64,000 nucleotides of DNA, from the NCBI GenBank assembly GCA_035515795.1, contig DATJAY010000003.1, forward strand, positions 248,001 to 312,000, read 5' to 3'. The first letter of the stretch is position 1; each line of letters starts with the position of its first letter. Under the pieces are notes generated by a model. The model was not told the origin of the DNA. It searched no databases and worked only from the letters and a program-made list of their open reading frames with translations. This DNA is from Candidatus Acidiferrales bacterium (GTDB taxonomy: Bacteria; Bacteroidota; Ignavibacteria; Kryptoniales; JAKASW01). Below, piece after piece: positions 35,385 through 44,279 of this stretch. Position numbers and translations under genes: made by a program.

Positions 35385-36548
35385 TTAAGCGCCTCTTATT
35401 GAATTTATTTCGGCTGTTAAGTCGATGCCGACGGGACACCAAGTGATGCATCTTCCGCACCCAACGCATCCAAGTACGCCGAATTGTTCCATCCATGACG
35501 AAAATTTATGCGTCAACCATTGCCGGTATCTCGACTTTGGTGTTATTCGGAAGTTACCTCCTGCCACCTTTGAAAAGTCCATGGTGTAACAAGAATCCCA
35601 TTTTCTCACCCGCTCCGCTTTGTTGCCGGTAATGTCTGTAATGTCCTCGACGGCGAAGCAAAAGCAGGTCGGACATACCATGGTACAGTTGCCGCAAGTC
35701 AAACATCTCTTCGCTATGTTGTCCCAGTGCGGGTGGTCCAAATTATTGGATAAGATCTTCGGAAGATCGGAGGTCTCCACGGATTTCTTCATCTTGTTTT
35801 CCGCGTGTTTGACAAGCCTTGACGCGTCGCTTATCTCCTGTTCGGTTGCATCCGAAGGGTTGGTCTGTTCCATGACGGCTGCGCCTTTGTCGCTTCCGAC
35901 TTCCGCCACAAAGTAATGCTCTCCCTTGTTCACAACCTCGGTTAGTGCGAGATCGAAGCCGGTTTTCGACCTCGGTCCCGTTTTCAAGGACGAGCAAAAA
36001 CAGTTTTCCGTAGTTTCAGTGCAATTTACTGCGACGATAAACAAATCTTTGCGTCGCAGTTTATAATCTTCGTCTCCATACTCTTCCGAGTTAAATATCA
36101 GGTCCTGAATGAGAATTGCGTTTAACTCGCAAGGACGCACACCGATGAAGGCGTATTTCGGTCGGAGTGTCGTCTCCTTTAGAAACTCCAGAGATTTCCC
36201 ATTCCTTTTCATTTGGAACAGACTCCTTTTTGGAGGATAGAGAAATCGTTTCCACGACTGCGGTGCCGTGTGAAAACCAAAATACTTACCTCTGGTCTCC
36301 CTCGAGAGTCTGTACGTAGATGGGCTCTGTTGGTCTGTCCATCCGACAGGCAATTCATCGGGAGACTCTACCTTGTCATAAATAATTGCACCATCATGGA
36401 CGACCGGTGCAACGAGCGTATAGTCTTTACTTTTTAATGCGGTAAAAAGCTTGTGAAAGTTTTCTTCGCTGAGTTTAAAGATCGTATTCATTAAGGGCCA
36501 GGGTTTTATCAAGCAGAAACTATCAACGATTGTGCCACCATGTTTCAC
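35385..36548 (-). CDS. hydB: Hydrogenase beta subunit, 4Fe-4S dicluster protein (sulfite reductase A-like)
   Basis: 387 aa from ATG 36548; a second in-frame ATG at 36491 (NTIFKLSEENFHKLF) may be the true start because family members begin there, but neither has a clear ribosome binding site. The C-terminal third carries two [4Fe-4S] motifs, CLTCGNCTMVCPTCFC and CVGCGRCITWCPVGID. Further Cys are in GVRPCELNAI and CTETTENCFCSS. First gene of the hydrogenase operon. The beta subunit connects the FAD subunit to the hydrogenase and underlies sulfur reduction in archaeal homologues. Confidence 0.9.
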   Translation of the reverse strand: MKHGGTIVDSFCLIKPWPLMNTIFKLSEENFHKLFTALKSKDYTLVAPVVHDGAIIYDKVESPDELPVGWTDQQSPSTYRLSRETRGKYFGFHTAPQSWKRFLYPPKRSLFQMKRNGKSLEFLKETTLRPKYAFIGVRPCELNAILIQDLIFNSEEYGDEDYKLRRKDLFIVAVNCTETTENCFCSSLKTGPRSKTGFDLALTEVVNKGEHYFVAEVGSDKGAAVMEQTNPSDATEQEISDASRLVKHAENKMKKSVETSDLPKILSNNLDHPHWDNIAKRCLTCGNCTMVCPTCFCFAVEDITDITGNKAERVRKWDSCYTMDFSKVAGGNFRITPKSRYRQWLTHKFSSWMEQFGVLGCVGCGRCITWCPVGIDLTAEINSIRGA

Positions 36549-36650
36549 TTAAACCGTCGGAATAAACGTGCGGCTCATTGTCCGAATTCTCGATGTGGGA
36601 CAAAAAAAGACGCAAGTCCGATTCTGACACTGTAAATTTTTTGTCTCGAA

Positions 36651-36662
36651 AAACGATCGTTT
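36651..36662. promoter_or_regulatory. 12-bp palindrome between divergent hydrogenase operon and acs
   Basis: AAACGATCGTTT is a perfect palindrome placed about 103 bases from hydB and 131 bases from acs in the 245-base shared control region (36549-36793). A candidate operator for a dimeric regulator. I see no strong promoter elements on either side. Otherwise the region holds no gene. Confidence 0.4.
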
Positions 36663-36793
36663 CCGCTTAATTATTCTACAGATAATGTTCCATGCTGTCG
36701 TCAAGAATAAGCAGTAATATGGAAACTGTTCGTTGTTAGAAAATGTTGTGTTTATGATTCAAGAATAGGAATTGGGAAGGAGTAAGCTAAGAG

Positions 36794-38728
36794 ATGGCTG
36801 AAAAGGTACACAGAGTTCTACAAGACCATGAAGTCAAAAAGGAACTTCACGGCGAAGTCTTTTATCCATCGGAGGAAATAGTCTTGCAGGCGAATGTCCA
36901 GAATCCCGATGCCGTCTACCGAGAGGCAGAAGATGATCTAGAAGGCTACTGGGCGCGACGGGCAAGTGAACTCGAGTGGTACAAAAAGTGGGACAAGGTC
37001 TTGGACGAAACTAACAAGCCTTTTTATAAATGGTTTGTCGGAGGGAAGACCAACATTGTTCTTAATGCGCTTGATCGGCACGTAAATACCTGGCGGCGGA
37101 ATAAGCTTGCTTTGATTTGGGAGGGCGAAAACGGAGAATTGCGGACGTTTTCATATCACGCTTTGAATAGGGAGGTATGCAAATTTGCAACGGTTTTGAA
37201 AAGCATGGGTGTCGGCAAAGGAGACAGAGTAACTATTTATATGCCGCGTATTCCGGAAACTGTGATAGCAATGCTTGCGACAGCGAAAATAGGTGCAATA
37301 CATTCCGTAGTTTACGGCGGATTTTCAGTTGAGGCTCTCCACGGAAGGATAGAAGACAGCGAATCGCGTGTGATCGTAACAGCTGACGGTGGATTTATGA
37401 ACGGAAAAATCGTCGAACTGAAAAAAATTGTAGATGAGGCCTTGAGGAGAACGGCTGCGCCTGAAACGGTGATCGTAGTGAAACGCAACGGCAAAGATGT
37501 TCCGATGGAAGCCGGTCGTGATTTTTGGTACCATGAATTGATGAGTCTGCCATTGACTCGCAACGGATCGAAGTGTGCAACAGAAGAGATGGACGCTGAA
37601 GACCCCCTTTATATTTTATACACGTCGGGTACCACAGGAAAGCCGAAGGCTATCCTCCATACCCATGGCGGATACATGGTTGGGACTTATTCCACCCTGA
37701 AGGACGTTTTTGATTTGAAAGAGGAAGACAGATGGTGGTGCACTGCTGATCCTGGTTGGGTGACGGGGCATTCCTATATAGTTTACGCCCCGCTTCTTAA
37801 CGGCTCGACTTCATTCATGTATGAAGGCGCTCCAACTTTTCCGTACCCTGATAGATGGTGGACCATGATAGAAAAGTACGGTATTACAGTTCTCTATTCT
37901 ACGCCGACTGCGATTCGCGGACTTATGCGTTATGGCGAGGCATGGCCCAACCGCCATGATCTTTCCACGCTTCGTCTCCTTGGCAGCGTAGGTGAACCGA
38001 TAAACCCGGAAGCCTGGAGATGGTATCATAGAGTCATCGGGAAGGAACAATGTCCTATCATGGACACGTGGTGGCAGACAGAGACCGGAGCATTCATGAT
38101 AACGCCGCTCCCGTCGACCCCGCTCAAGCCCGGTTCCGGAACAAAGCCTTACTTTGGCGTTCACGCCGATGTTGTTGATGATGTCGGCAAACCGGTCAAA
38201 CCAGGTGAGGAAGGCTTCCTGATTCTCAAACGACCATGGCCCTCAATGCTGCGAACAATTTACAAGGACCCGGAACGGTACGTAAATACTTATTGGAGTC
38301 GTTATCCTGGCTATTATTTTGTCGGCGACTCTGCACGAAAGGACGAAGACGGGTATTTCTGGGTAATAGGTAGAGTGGATGATGTGATAAAAGTCAGCGG
38401 ATACAGGCTGGGAACGGCTGAGCTTGAATCCGCTTTGGTGAGCCACCACGCGGTTGCCGAAGCAGCCGTTATAGGGCTACCACATGAGATAAAGGGAATC
38501 GCGATCCATGCTTATGTGATGTTGAAAAGCGGTTTTGAAGGCAGCGAACCTTTGGCTGAAGAGCTGATACAACATGTGGCGCATGAGATGGGACCGATTG
38601 CAAAACCCGAGAAAATAAATTTCACTAACTCGCTTCCGAAAACTCGCAGTGGAAAAATAATGAGAAGGGTCTTGAAGGCGCGGGCATTGGGGATGCCCGA
38701 AGGTGATTTGAGCACACTGGAAGATTAG
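36794..38728 (+). CDS. acs: Acetyl-CoA synthetase, AMP-forming
   Basis: 644 aa, usual length. Adenylate-forming enzyme converting acetate, ATP and CoA to acetyl-CoA. P-loop-like motif [18 protein letters not shown], acetyl-pocket and hinge region [33 protein letters not shown] and [16 protein letters not shown], and near the C-terminus the regulatory lysine in [10 protein letters not shown], which can be acetylated in homologues. GAAGGAG lies upstream of the ATG. Divergent from the hydrogenase operon; downstream small exported gene begins four bases after its stop. Confidence 0.95.
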   Translation: MAEKVHRVLQDHEVKKELHGEVFYPSEEIVLQANVQNPDAVYREAEDDLEGYWARRASELEWYKKWDKVLDETNKPFYKWFVGGKTNIVLNALDRHVNTWRRNKLALIWEGENGELRTFSYHALNREVCKFATVLKSMGVGKGDRVTIYMPRIPETVIAMLATAKIGAIHSVVYGGFSVEALHGRIEDSESRVIVTADGGFMNGKIVELKKIVDEALRRTAAPETVIVVKRNGKDVPMEAGRDFWYHELMSLPLTRNGSKCATEEMDAEDPLYILYTSGTTGKPKAILHTHGGYMVGTYSTLKDVFDLKEEDRWWCTADPGWVTGHSYIVYAPLLNGSTSFMYEGAPTFPYPDRWWTMIEKYGITVLYSTPTAIRGLMRYGEAWPNRHDLSTLRLLGSVGEPINPEAWRWYHRVIGKEQCPIMDTWWQTETGAFMITPLPSTPLKPGSGTKPYFGVHADVVDDVGKPVKPGEEGFLILKRPWPSMLRTIYKDPERYVNTYWSRYPGYYFVGDSARKDEDGYFWVIGRVDDVIKVSGYRLGTAELESALVSHHAVAEAAVIGLPHEIKGIAIHAYVMLKSGFEGSEPLAEELIQHVAHEMGPIAKPEKINFTNSLPKTRSGKIMRRVLKARALGMPEGDLSTLED

Positions 38729-38732
38729 CAGA

Positions 38733-39095
38733 ATGACAGACCCGGTAAGAGATACGATGTTCATTATCGTCCTGATACTCGGAATGATGACTTGTACTTC
38801 ATCTACGCGAGCGCAGTTATTGAGAGTAACAGCTAAAGTGACTGTAACGGTAATCTCCGGCCCCGGAATCAATTTCACTCCAGCAAATCAGACAAAAAGT
38901 CCATCATCTCTGAATCAGACCGATGGAGGCGGGATGACGTTCCATGCGGCCACCACTGCAGCAGTTACGTTGAACTTCGATACCGGCGGAAGAATTTTGC
39001 ATCAGGATAACCTACGTCGGGGAGTAACGAGGATTCTCACCGCGGAAGAGCTTGAAGGCGTGTCAAAGGTACAGGTAACATACATCGGGAGCTAA
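38733..39095 (+). CDS. Small exported protein, unknown function
   Basis: 120 aa. Hydrophobic signal-like segment (residues 9-22) ending TSSTRAQ, so cleavage is likely near residue 28. The mature part is Thr/Ser/Asn-rich with alternating strands (LRVTAKVTVTVISGPGINFT, FHAATTAAVTLNFDTGG), reminiscent of secreted beta-sandwich subunits such as DUF4402-type proteins, but I cannot confirm that. Four bases after acs, so possibly co-transcribed. The stop codon lies in the loop of a hairpin GGAGCT/AGCTCC (39088-39103). Confidence 0.6.
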   Translation: MTDPVRDTMFIIVLILGMMTCTSSTRAQLLRVTAKVTVTVISGPGINFTPANQTKSPSSLNQTDGGGMTFHAATTAAVTLNFDTGGRILHQDNLRRGVTRILTAEELEGVSKVQVTYIGS

Positions 39096-39154
39096 TAAGC
39101 TCCTGCCGTTTCTCCGTGTGCTGCGGGAGAGCCGCTGGTCTGTGGCACAATTCA

Positions 39155-39781
39155 TCATTTCGTCTTTCTGAAGGTCAACACAACTTCTCCTGCAACAAAA
39201 AATTGTCTGTCGTCGGGCGAAAAATTTAATACCTGATAAGACTTGTTCGACGGCTTCAAATGTACTTTCCCGTTTACCAACTCAAAAAATCTTACAACTA
39301 AGATTCCTGATGCACTTCCAAGGACGAGCGAATTCTGCTCCGGCGCCGCCACTCTCCTACATATCACGTAATCGCCCTTATACAATCCGACATAATTCAT
39401 TGCGTCATCCGAGACTTTCACTGCGAATAGCTCACCTTCCGGAAGAAGTTTGGAGTCGAAGTGTAGAACGTCGACTATGTTGGAAAAAATAATCTCGCGC
39501 GACTCAATTCGTGACACGACTGGAATTGTCCGCACCGAGGGGGGCAAGTCGGGATTGGTTTGCTCGGTTTTTGGAAGGTTGATTCCGCGCGAGCGACCCG
39601 CTTCACGTTCGATGTAGCCTTTCCTCTCAAGGGCCTTAAGTAAATCGCTGACAGCTCGCGTTGAATTAATTCCCAGCTGCTTGCCAAGCTCGCGGAAAGT
39701 CGGTGGTTTAGAATGCTCTTTAATAAATCGCCGAATAAATTCGAGAGCCTCGCCCTGTCGTTTTGTAAGTCCTCTTGCCAT
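39155..39781 (-). CDS. LexA-like repressor with degenerate peptidase domain
   Basis: 208 aa from ATG 39781. The N-terminal winged helix is LexA-type (LTKRQGEALEFIRRFIKEHS, PPTFRELGKQLGINSTRAVSDLLKALERKGYIERE). The C-terminal S24 domain keeps its fold (FAVKVSDDAMNYVGLYKGDYVICR) but lacks catalysis: Ala127 replaces the nucleophilic Ser, Val163 replaces the general-base Lys, and the Ala-Gly cleavage site is replaced by Ser-Arg (residues 94-95). It should therefore not self-cleave on RecA. It may be a repressor controlled by ligand, partner or expression level. No other lexA gene is in the window. Confidence 0.88.
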   Translation of the reverse strand: MARGLTKRQGEALEFIRRFIKEHSKPPTFRELGKQLGINSTRAVSDLLKALERKGYIEREAGRSRGINLPKTEQTNPDLPPSVRTIPVVSRIESREIIFSNIVDVLHFDSKLLPEGELFAVKVSDDAMNYVGLYKGDYVICRRVAAPEQNSLVLGSASGILVVRFFELVNGKVHLKPSNKSYQVLNFSPDDRQFFVAGEVVLTFRKTK

Positions 39782-39878
39782 CAACCTAATCCAACACAGC
39801 CGCAATCGAACGAGAGTTGCACCATGAATTGGCCTGACAGGATTCCCTGGAGCAGCGAACGAAGAAATGTCTTCCTGC

Positions 39879-39924
39879 AAAAGAAAACAGCAGTGCTGGC
39901 AAAGTCAGAGATGCCAGTTTGCTG
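39879..39924 (-). terminator. intrinsic terminator in the leader of the lexA-like gene
   Basis: On the minus strand CAGCA (924-920 of the 39 kb block, i.e. 39924-39920) pairs with TGCTG (39892-39888), and CTGGCA (39917-39912) with TGCCAG (39901-39896). The T-rich tract TTTTCTTTT follows at 39887-39879. It lies about 98 bases upstream of the ATG at 39781, in the same direction, so could attenuate the gene or end a short RNA. Confidence 0.55.
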
Positions 39925-40052
39925 CAGAAACATGTAATTGCTTGAGTCATTTCTCGTTGAGATTACCTTTTCATGGTTCATGAGATTTTACTGCTCCGGC
40001 GCCAAGTTCGATACAACAAAGTAAAGAGATGAAGAATTTTTTTGACAGGAAT

Positions 40053-40081
40053 AAATTACAAAACACAAGTTTAGCGGTCAA
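40053..40081 (-). promoter_or_regulatory. minus-strand promoter for the lexA-like leader
   Basis: TTGACC (40081-40076), 17 bases, TAATTT (40058-40053) on the minus strand. Transcription from about 40046 would give a 265-base leader to the lexA-like ATG, with the terminator after about 165 bases. Confidence 0.5.
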
Positions 40082-40211
40082 GAAGGATACTAAATTTTTG
40101 TTCCCTTTGTTTAGTGTAAAGATTATAACGGCAGTAAATCTCTGAAATGCCCTCAAATTTGTTCATTTTTGTATCAATTCGTTTTGGCGGGAAAAAGTGA
40201 TAAAAATTCGC

Positions 40212-40239
40212 TTGACATTTGGAGCCAATTGGTTAAATT
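40212..40239 (+). promoter_or_regulatory. promoter of the mraZ/dcw cluster
   Basis: TTGACA (40212-40217), 16 bases, TAAATT (40234-40239). The -35 box is consensus and the -10 box is fair. The start point would fall at about 40246, immediately before the MraZ-type repeats. Confidence 0.55.
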
Positions 40240-40249
40240 TCCAACGTGG

Positions 40250-40264
40250 TGGGGAAAAGTGGGG
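40250..40264 (+). promoter_or_regulatory. MraZ-type operator
   Basis: TGGGG-AAAAG-TGGGG: two direct repeats with ten-base period, 54 bases upstream of the mraZ ATG. E. coli MraZ is known to bind TGGGN repeats spaced by five bases in its own promoter, so autoregulation of the cluster is likely. A partial third copy (GTGG at 40246-40249) touches the left repeat. Confidence 0.7.
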
Positions 40265-40317
40265 AAGACCCCAGTTTTTCCCTTGTTTACTAAAAAAATG
40301 TGGACGCATAGAGGAAT

Positions 40318-40776
40318 ATGTCGTCGTTTAAAGGCCGGTACGAATACGTCTTAGACTCAAAAGGGAGACTCAGCATTCCTGCAAAGCTCCGAAAGAGTCT
40401 TTCCCCCGATTCACGCGATTCATTTGTCGTGACACGCGGAGTAGAAAAGTGTTTATACGTCTACCCTCTGGATGAATGGCAGCGCCTTGAAGAGAGGCTT
40501 CGCTCGCTTAATCAGTTTCTCGAAAAACACAGATATTTTACACGCACGCTTCTTATGTGGGCATCGGAAGAATTTCCGCTTGACTCGCAATCACGAATCA
40601 CAATTCCCAAAAACCTTCTCGAATTTGCCGAGATTGAGAAAGACGTGGTGATCATCGGTGCACTCGAACGGATCGAATTATGGAGTCCAAAAATTTTCAA
40701 CGAGTATCTTAACTCTCAGCCGGAGAGCTATGCCAATGTTGTTGAACAAATCATGACGGTTAATGTCAACAAGTAA
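40318..40776 (+). CDS. mraZ: Transcriptional regulator MraZ
   Basis: 152 aa, two AbrB/SpoVT-like halves: FKGRYEYVLDSKGRLSIPAK (residues 4-23) and WASEEFPLDSQSRITIPKNL (about 81-100). MraZ forms a ring that binds repeated TGGG boxes and represses the division cluster; the matching repeats are at 40250-40264. GAGGAA precedes the ATG. Its stop shares one base with the rsmH start. Confidence 0.95.
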   Translation: MSSFKGRYEYVLDSKGRLSIPAKLRKSLSPDSRDSFVVTRGVEKCLYVYPLDEWQRLEERLRSLNQFLEKHRYFTRTLLMWASEEFPLDSQSRITIPKNLLEFAEIEKDVVIIGALERIELWSPKIFNEYLNSQPESYANVVEQIMTVNVNK

Positions 40777-41693
40777 TGGTGCCATTTCATGAACCGGTGC
40801 TGCTGAAGGAGAGCATAGATTTCTTGGTAACTGATTTGAGTGCAACATACGTCGACGCGACATTCGGGGGAGGAGGACACACGCGAGAGCTTCTTTCCAG
40901 GTTGAATTCAGGTGCGAAAGTGATTGCTTTCGATGTTGATGAACATGCCAAACAAAACGCGGATAGATTTTTCTCCCAGGATGGCAGGTTCTCATTCGTG
41001 GAGAAGAATTTTTCGGAAATAAGAAATGTTTTTGATGACATAAATATTATATCAGCCGCCGGCTTCCTGTTCGATCTTGGCGTGTCTTCCTACCAACTCG
41101 ACAACGAGCCTGGGTTCAGTTATAGGCGGGATGAGAAACTGGACATGCGCCTGGACAAGGATTTGAAAACTTCTGCTTATGACGTAATTAACTCATATGA
41201 TGTTGAAGAACTGTCCGCAGTGTTTGGCAAATACGGTGAAGAGCCCCGCTCTCGTCTGCTGGCGAAGGCAATTGTAAAGCGGAGGGGGAAAAATAATATC
41301 GAGACTACTTCGGAGTTTGTGGAAATAATCGGAAAAGTCTGTGGAAGCTCTGCTAAAACTCTGGCGCGAATTTTTCAAGCGCTTCGAATCGAAGTCAACA
41401 ACGAACTCAATTCTCTCTTCTCGGGACTGAAAGCGGCTATTGATATGACTTCTCTTGGCGGGAGAATCGTGGTGATCTCTTATCATTCTCTGGAAGACAG
41501 GATAGTAAAGGAAAGGTTTAAGTACGAAGCCGCGACATGTGTGTGTCCGCCGCAGGCAATCGTTTGTACCTGCGGCAAAACCGCTCGCGCCAGAATACTG
41601 ACACGTAAACCGATCTCACCAAGTCGTGATGAAGTCTTGCGCAATCGCAGGGCACGAAGTGCAAAGATGAGGGCAATCGAAAGAATAGCATGA
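40776..41693 (+). CDS. rsmH: 16S rRNA (cytosine-1402-N4)-methyltransferase RsmH
   Basis: 305 aa. SAM-binding DATFGGGGHTRELL, then VDEHAKQNADRF, GFLFDLGVSSYQLDNEPGFSYR (the RsmH signature), and C-terminal VISYHSLEDRIVKERFK. Methylates N4 of C1402 in the ribosomal P site. Second gene of the dcw cluster, overlapping mraZ by one base and ftsL by four. Confidence 0.96.
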   Translation: MVPFHEPVLLKESIDFLVTDLSATYVDATFGGGGHTRELLSRLNSGAKVIAFDVDEHAKQNADRFFSQDGRFSFVEKNFSEIRNVFDDINIISAAGFLFDLGVSSYQLDNEPGFSYRRDEKLDMRLDKDLKTSAYDVINSYDVEELSAVFGKYGEEPRSRLLAKAIVKRRGKNNIETTSEFVEIIGKVCGSSAKTLARIFQALRIEVNNELNSLFSGLKAAIDMTSLGGRIVVISYHSLEDRIVKERFKYEAATCVCPPQAIVCTCGKTARARILTRKPISPSRDEVLRNRRARSAKMRAIERIA

Positions 41694-42085
41694 GCGACGA
41701 GATAGAACTCAAAGGTAAACGAGAAGACGCGGCCCGCAGTGCAGATGCAAAGAACCCGAAGCAGGCACCGATAACAGTTTCCAAATTTATTCTATTTCTC
41801 GGGGGGACTGTCGCGGTGCTTCTGATCATTGTCAATAACAGCGTTACAGTAGACAGGTTGGTGAGAGAAATAAGTTCTCTCGATTCTGCGTACAGAGAAA
41901 TAAGATTTCGGAACGATTCGTTACAGGCGGAGATGAAAAAATTGTCCAGCGCTGAAAGAATTACTCGGATCGCCTCGGAAAAACTTGGCCTTGTTTATAG
42001 CAGTCAGACTCTCGATCAAGTCACGGTCGATGCGGATAAATTGGAGGAGGCAAACCGGAAGGATGCAAGAGACACAACAAAATAA
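41690..42085 (+). CDS. ftsL: FtsL-like cell division protein
   Basis: 131 aa. Cytoplasmic charged N-terminus, one membrane helix (about residues 31-50, FILFLGGTVAVLLIIVNNSV), then a coiled coil (LVREISSLDSAYREIRFRND) and the RITRIASEKLGLVYSSQ element typical of FtsL. Position between rsmH and the PBP gene supports the call. Partner of FtsB and FtsQ in activating septal wall synthesis. Confidence 0.82.
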   Translation: MSDEIELKGKREDAARSADAKNPKQAPITVSKFILFLGGTVAVLLIIVNNSVTVDRLVREISSLDSAYREIRFRNDSLQAEMKKLSSAERITRIASEKLGLVYSSQTLDQVTVDADKLEEANRKDARDTTK

Positions 42086-44279
42086 GGCAAGCCACCGAGC
42101 TCGGATAAATTTCATCCGCCTCTTGTTTATGTTGCTGTTTGCTGCCGTCGTTGTGAAGTTGGGATTTGTGCAGGGAGTCAGGAGCATTTACTATCACAAG
42201 ATTGCCCAAAACCAATATGAGAGCCGCGTGCCACTTCGAGCTAATCGAGGAATGGTATACGATAGGAATGGCAGTCTGATAATTTCAAACAACTTCGGTT
42301 ATTCTTATGCGGCGGATCCGGAGCTTCTCGATTCAACCGACAAGAAGAGAATCGCCGAAAAATTCGGTGCTGTTTTCGACAAGCCCATCGAATTCTTCAC
42401 GCAGAAGATGAATGTAAAGTCGCAGTTTGTCTGGCTTGCTCGCAATATCGGTCCCAAACAATCCGAGTCCCTTAAGGACTTCAATGTATACGGTTTGATT
42501 AGCCTGCAAGAGCAGCAGAGACTTTATCCTTATGGCAGCGCCGCAGGACAGGTTTTCGGTTACGCAAACGTCGATGGAAAAGGGGCGAGCGGGATCGAGC
42601 TCGAGTTTGATTCGATTCTCGTCGGCAAGGACGGTTATGAGATAATGCAACGCGACGGAATCGGACGAAAAATGCCTTCGGTTGATTATCCGAAGATAGA
42701 TCCCGTGCCGGGATGCAATCTGCAGCTGACCATCGACATGAATATTCAACAAATCGTTGACGAAGAGCTTGCGGCTGGAGTGGAGAGTGCGAAAGGCTCT
42801 GCTGGTACGGCAATTTTCATGAATCCCAACACGGGAGAGATTCTCGCAGTTGCCAACTATCCCAAATTTGATCCATCTGATTACACACGATATTCATTTG
42901 ATGATTCCCGGGACAGAGCAATAACGGATGTGTTCGAACCCGGTTCGACGTTTAAAGTTGTGACCGCAGCGTCGGCGCTCGAAGAAGGGATTGAAAGACC
43001 AAACGATGTAATTTTTGCAGAGAACGGCAAATACTTTTTGTACGGGAAGTTGATTGAAGATTTTGAACGTGCAGGATGGGTAACATTCAGGCGAGCTGTG
43101 GAATTGTCAAGCAACATCGCGTTTTCAAAGATCGGAATGAAAATACCTCCCAACAGCTTTTACAGGTATGCAAGAGATTTTGGTTTCGGTGCGCCGACCG
43201 GGATTGAGCTTCCTGGAGAAGCTGCCGGTCAGTTAAAGAAGCCTTACGAGTGGTCGAAAATTTCCGAGCCTTTCATGTCGTTCGGCTATGAAGTGATGGT
43301 GACATCGCTTCAAATGGCGCAGGCGTACGCGGCCATTGCAAACGGTGGAACTCTGATGAAGCCCTACGTTGTCAGCAGGATCGTGGATGCGAGGGGAAAT
43401 GTGCTGTCTCAGAATTCGCCTGTGGAGATTAGGCGCGTGGTAAGCCCTGAAGTCGCACAAACCCTGACAGGACTATTTGTCGACGTTGTTGAAAACGGCA
43501 CGGGGTCTCCGGCGAAGATAAATGATCTTCTTATTGCAGGTAAGACAGGGACTTCGCAAAAATTGGTCGACGGAAAGTATTCGAAGAAATTTTATCATGC
43601 TTCCTTTGCTGGTTTTTTCCCTGTCCCCAATCCAGTAATTGTCGGGTTTATAATGGTTGATTCTCCGATGAACGGCTACACCGGGGGGAGTGTTGCGGCT
43701 CCGATTTTTAAGAAAATTGCATCCCGCATTTATGGAATTATGCAGCGAAGGACCACCGACTTCTTGGATAATGGTGTAAGAATGGTCTCGAATACTTCAT
43801 CAGCTTTCCAGCAGAAACCAAAAGATTTCACGCAGAACTTTGTCAGCAATTCTGAAAGAACTAACTCGACAACTGCAGCGAGTACAAATTTAGTGAAGGT
43901 TCCCGATGTTTCGTACTTAGATTACGCGTCTGCGAAAGCGATCATGGAAAATTCCGGACTCGCGATTTCGGATGAGGGGATGGGCAACAGTTTAATCGTG
44001 TTGTCTGAAAGACCGAACGCTGGAACGTTGCTTCCCAAAGGAGCAACAGTCGAACTAAACTTTGTAGATGCGAGAAAAATCTCGAAGATGCCGGATTTCC
44101 GCGGAGCAAGCGTCAGGAAAGCGACAAGTTTCTTTCTCACGGCAGGAATTCGATTTCGCGTTAATGGAAGCGGGAAAATCGTCAGCCAGGCCCCCGATCC
44201 CGGAACACCGGTAAATAAGAAATCGATCGTAGTCATCAATTGTGATGACAGGAATTTTAATGCATCGGGGATTTTTTGA
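42063..44279 (+). CDS. ftsI: Division transpeptidase (FtsI/PBP3 type) with PASTA repeats
   Basis: 738 aa from ATG 42063; the frame is open further upstream inside ftsL, but the conserved protein begins here. One membrane helix (about residues 17-37), PBP dimer domain (RANRGMVYDRNGSLI), and a transpeptidase domain with SxxK FEPGSTFKVV, SxN LSSNIAFSK and KTG AGKTGTSQKL all intact. Two C-terminal PASTA domains (VKVPDVSYLDYASAKAIMEN; KMPDFRGASVRKATSFFLT). Cross-links septal peptidoglycan with FtsW. PASTA repeats are unusual for proteobacterial FtsI but found in Bacteroidota/Chlorobi relatives. Confidence 0.93.
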   Translation: MQETQQNKASHRARINFIRLLFMLLFAAVVVKLGFVQGVRSIYYHKIAQNQYESRVPLRANRGMVYDRNGSLIISNNFGYSYAADPELLDSTDKKRIAEKFGAVFDKPIEFFTQKMNVKSQFVWLARNIGPKQSESLKDFNVYGLISLQEQQRLYPYGSAAGQVFGYANVDGKGASGIELEFDSILVGKDGYEIMQRDGIGRKMPSVDYPKIDPVPGCNLQLTIDMNIQQIVDEELAAGVESAKGSAGTAIFMNPNTGEILAVANYPKFDPSDYTRYSFDDSRDRAITDVFEPGSTFKVVTAASALEEGIERPNDVIFAENGKYFLYGKLIEDFERAGWVTFRRAVELSSNIAFSKIGMKIPPNSFYRYARDFGFGAPTGIELPGEAAGQLKKPYEWSKISEPFMSFGYEVMVTSLQMAQAYAAIANGGTLMKPYVVSRIVDARGNVLSQNSPVEIRRVVSPEVAQTLTGLFVDVVENGTGSPAKINDLLIAGKTGTSQKLVDGKYSKKFYHASFAGFFPVPNPVIVGFIMVDSPMNGYTGGSVAAPIFKKIASRIYGIMQRRTTDFLDNGVRMVSNTSSAFQQKPKDFTQNFVSNSERTNSTTAASTNLVKVPDVSYLDYASAKAIMENSGLAISDEGMGNSLIVLSERPNAGTLLPKGATVELNFVDARKISKMPDFRGASVRKATSFFLTAGIRFRVNGSGKIVSQAPDPGTPVNKKSIVVINCDDRNFNASGIF

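Larger units (their letters stand above)
39782..40317. other. 536-base divergent control region between lexA-like gene and mraZ
   Basis: Carries a minus-strand promoter and terminator-bearing leader (39879-40081) for the lexA-like gene, and the mraZ promoter with operator (40212-40264). A 66-codon minus-strand frame (39781-39981) overlaps the leader but has no protein-like features. The remainder is AT-rich. Confidence 0.6.

Noticed and set aside
31255-36548. Hydrogenase considered as membrane-bound uptake or group 4 type
   Set aside because: The small subunit has no Tat signal, and FAD/NAD(P) and dicluster subunits are present with no membrane subunits, which fits the cytosolic 3b type.
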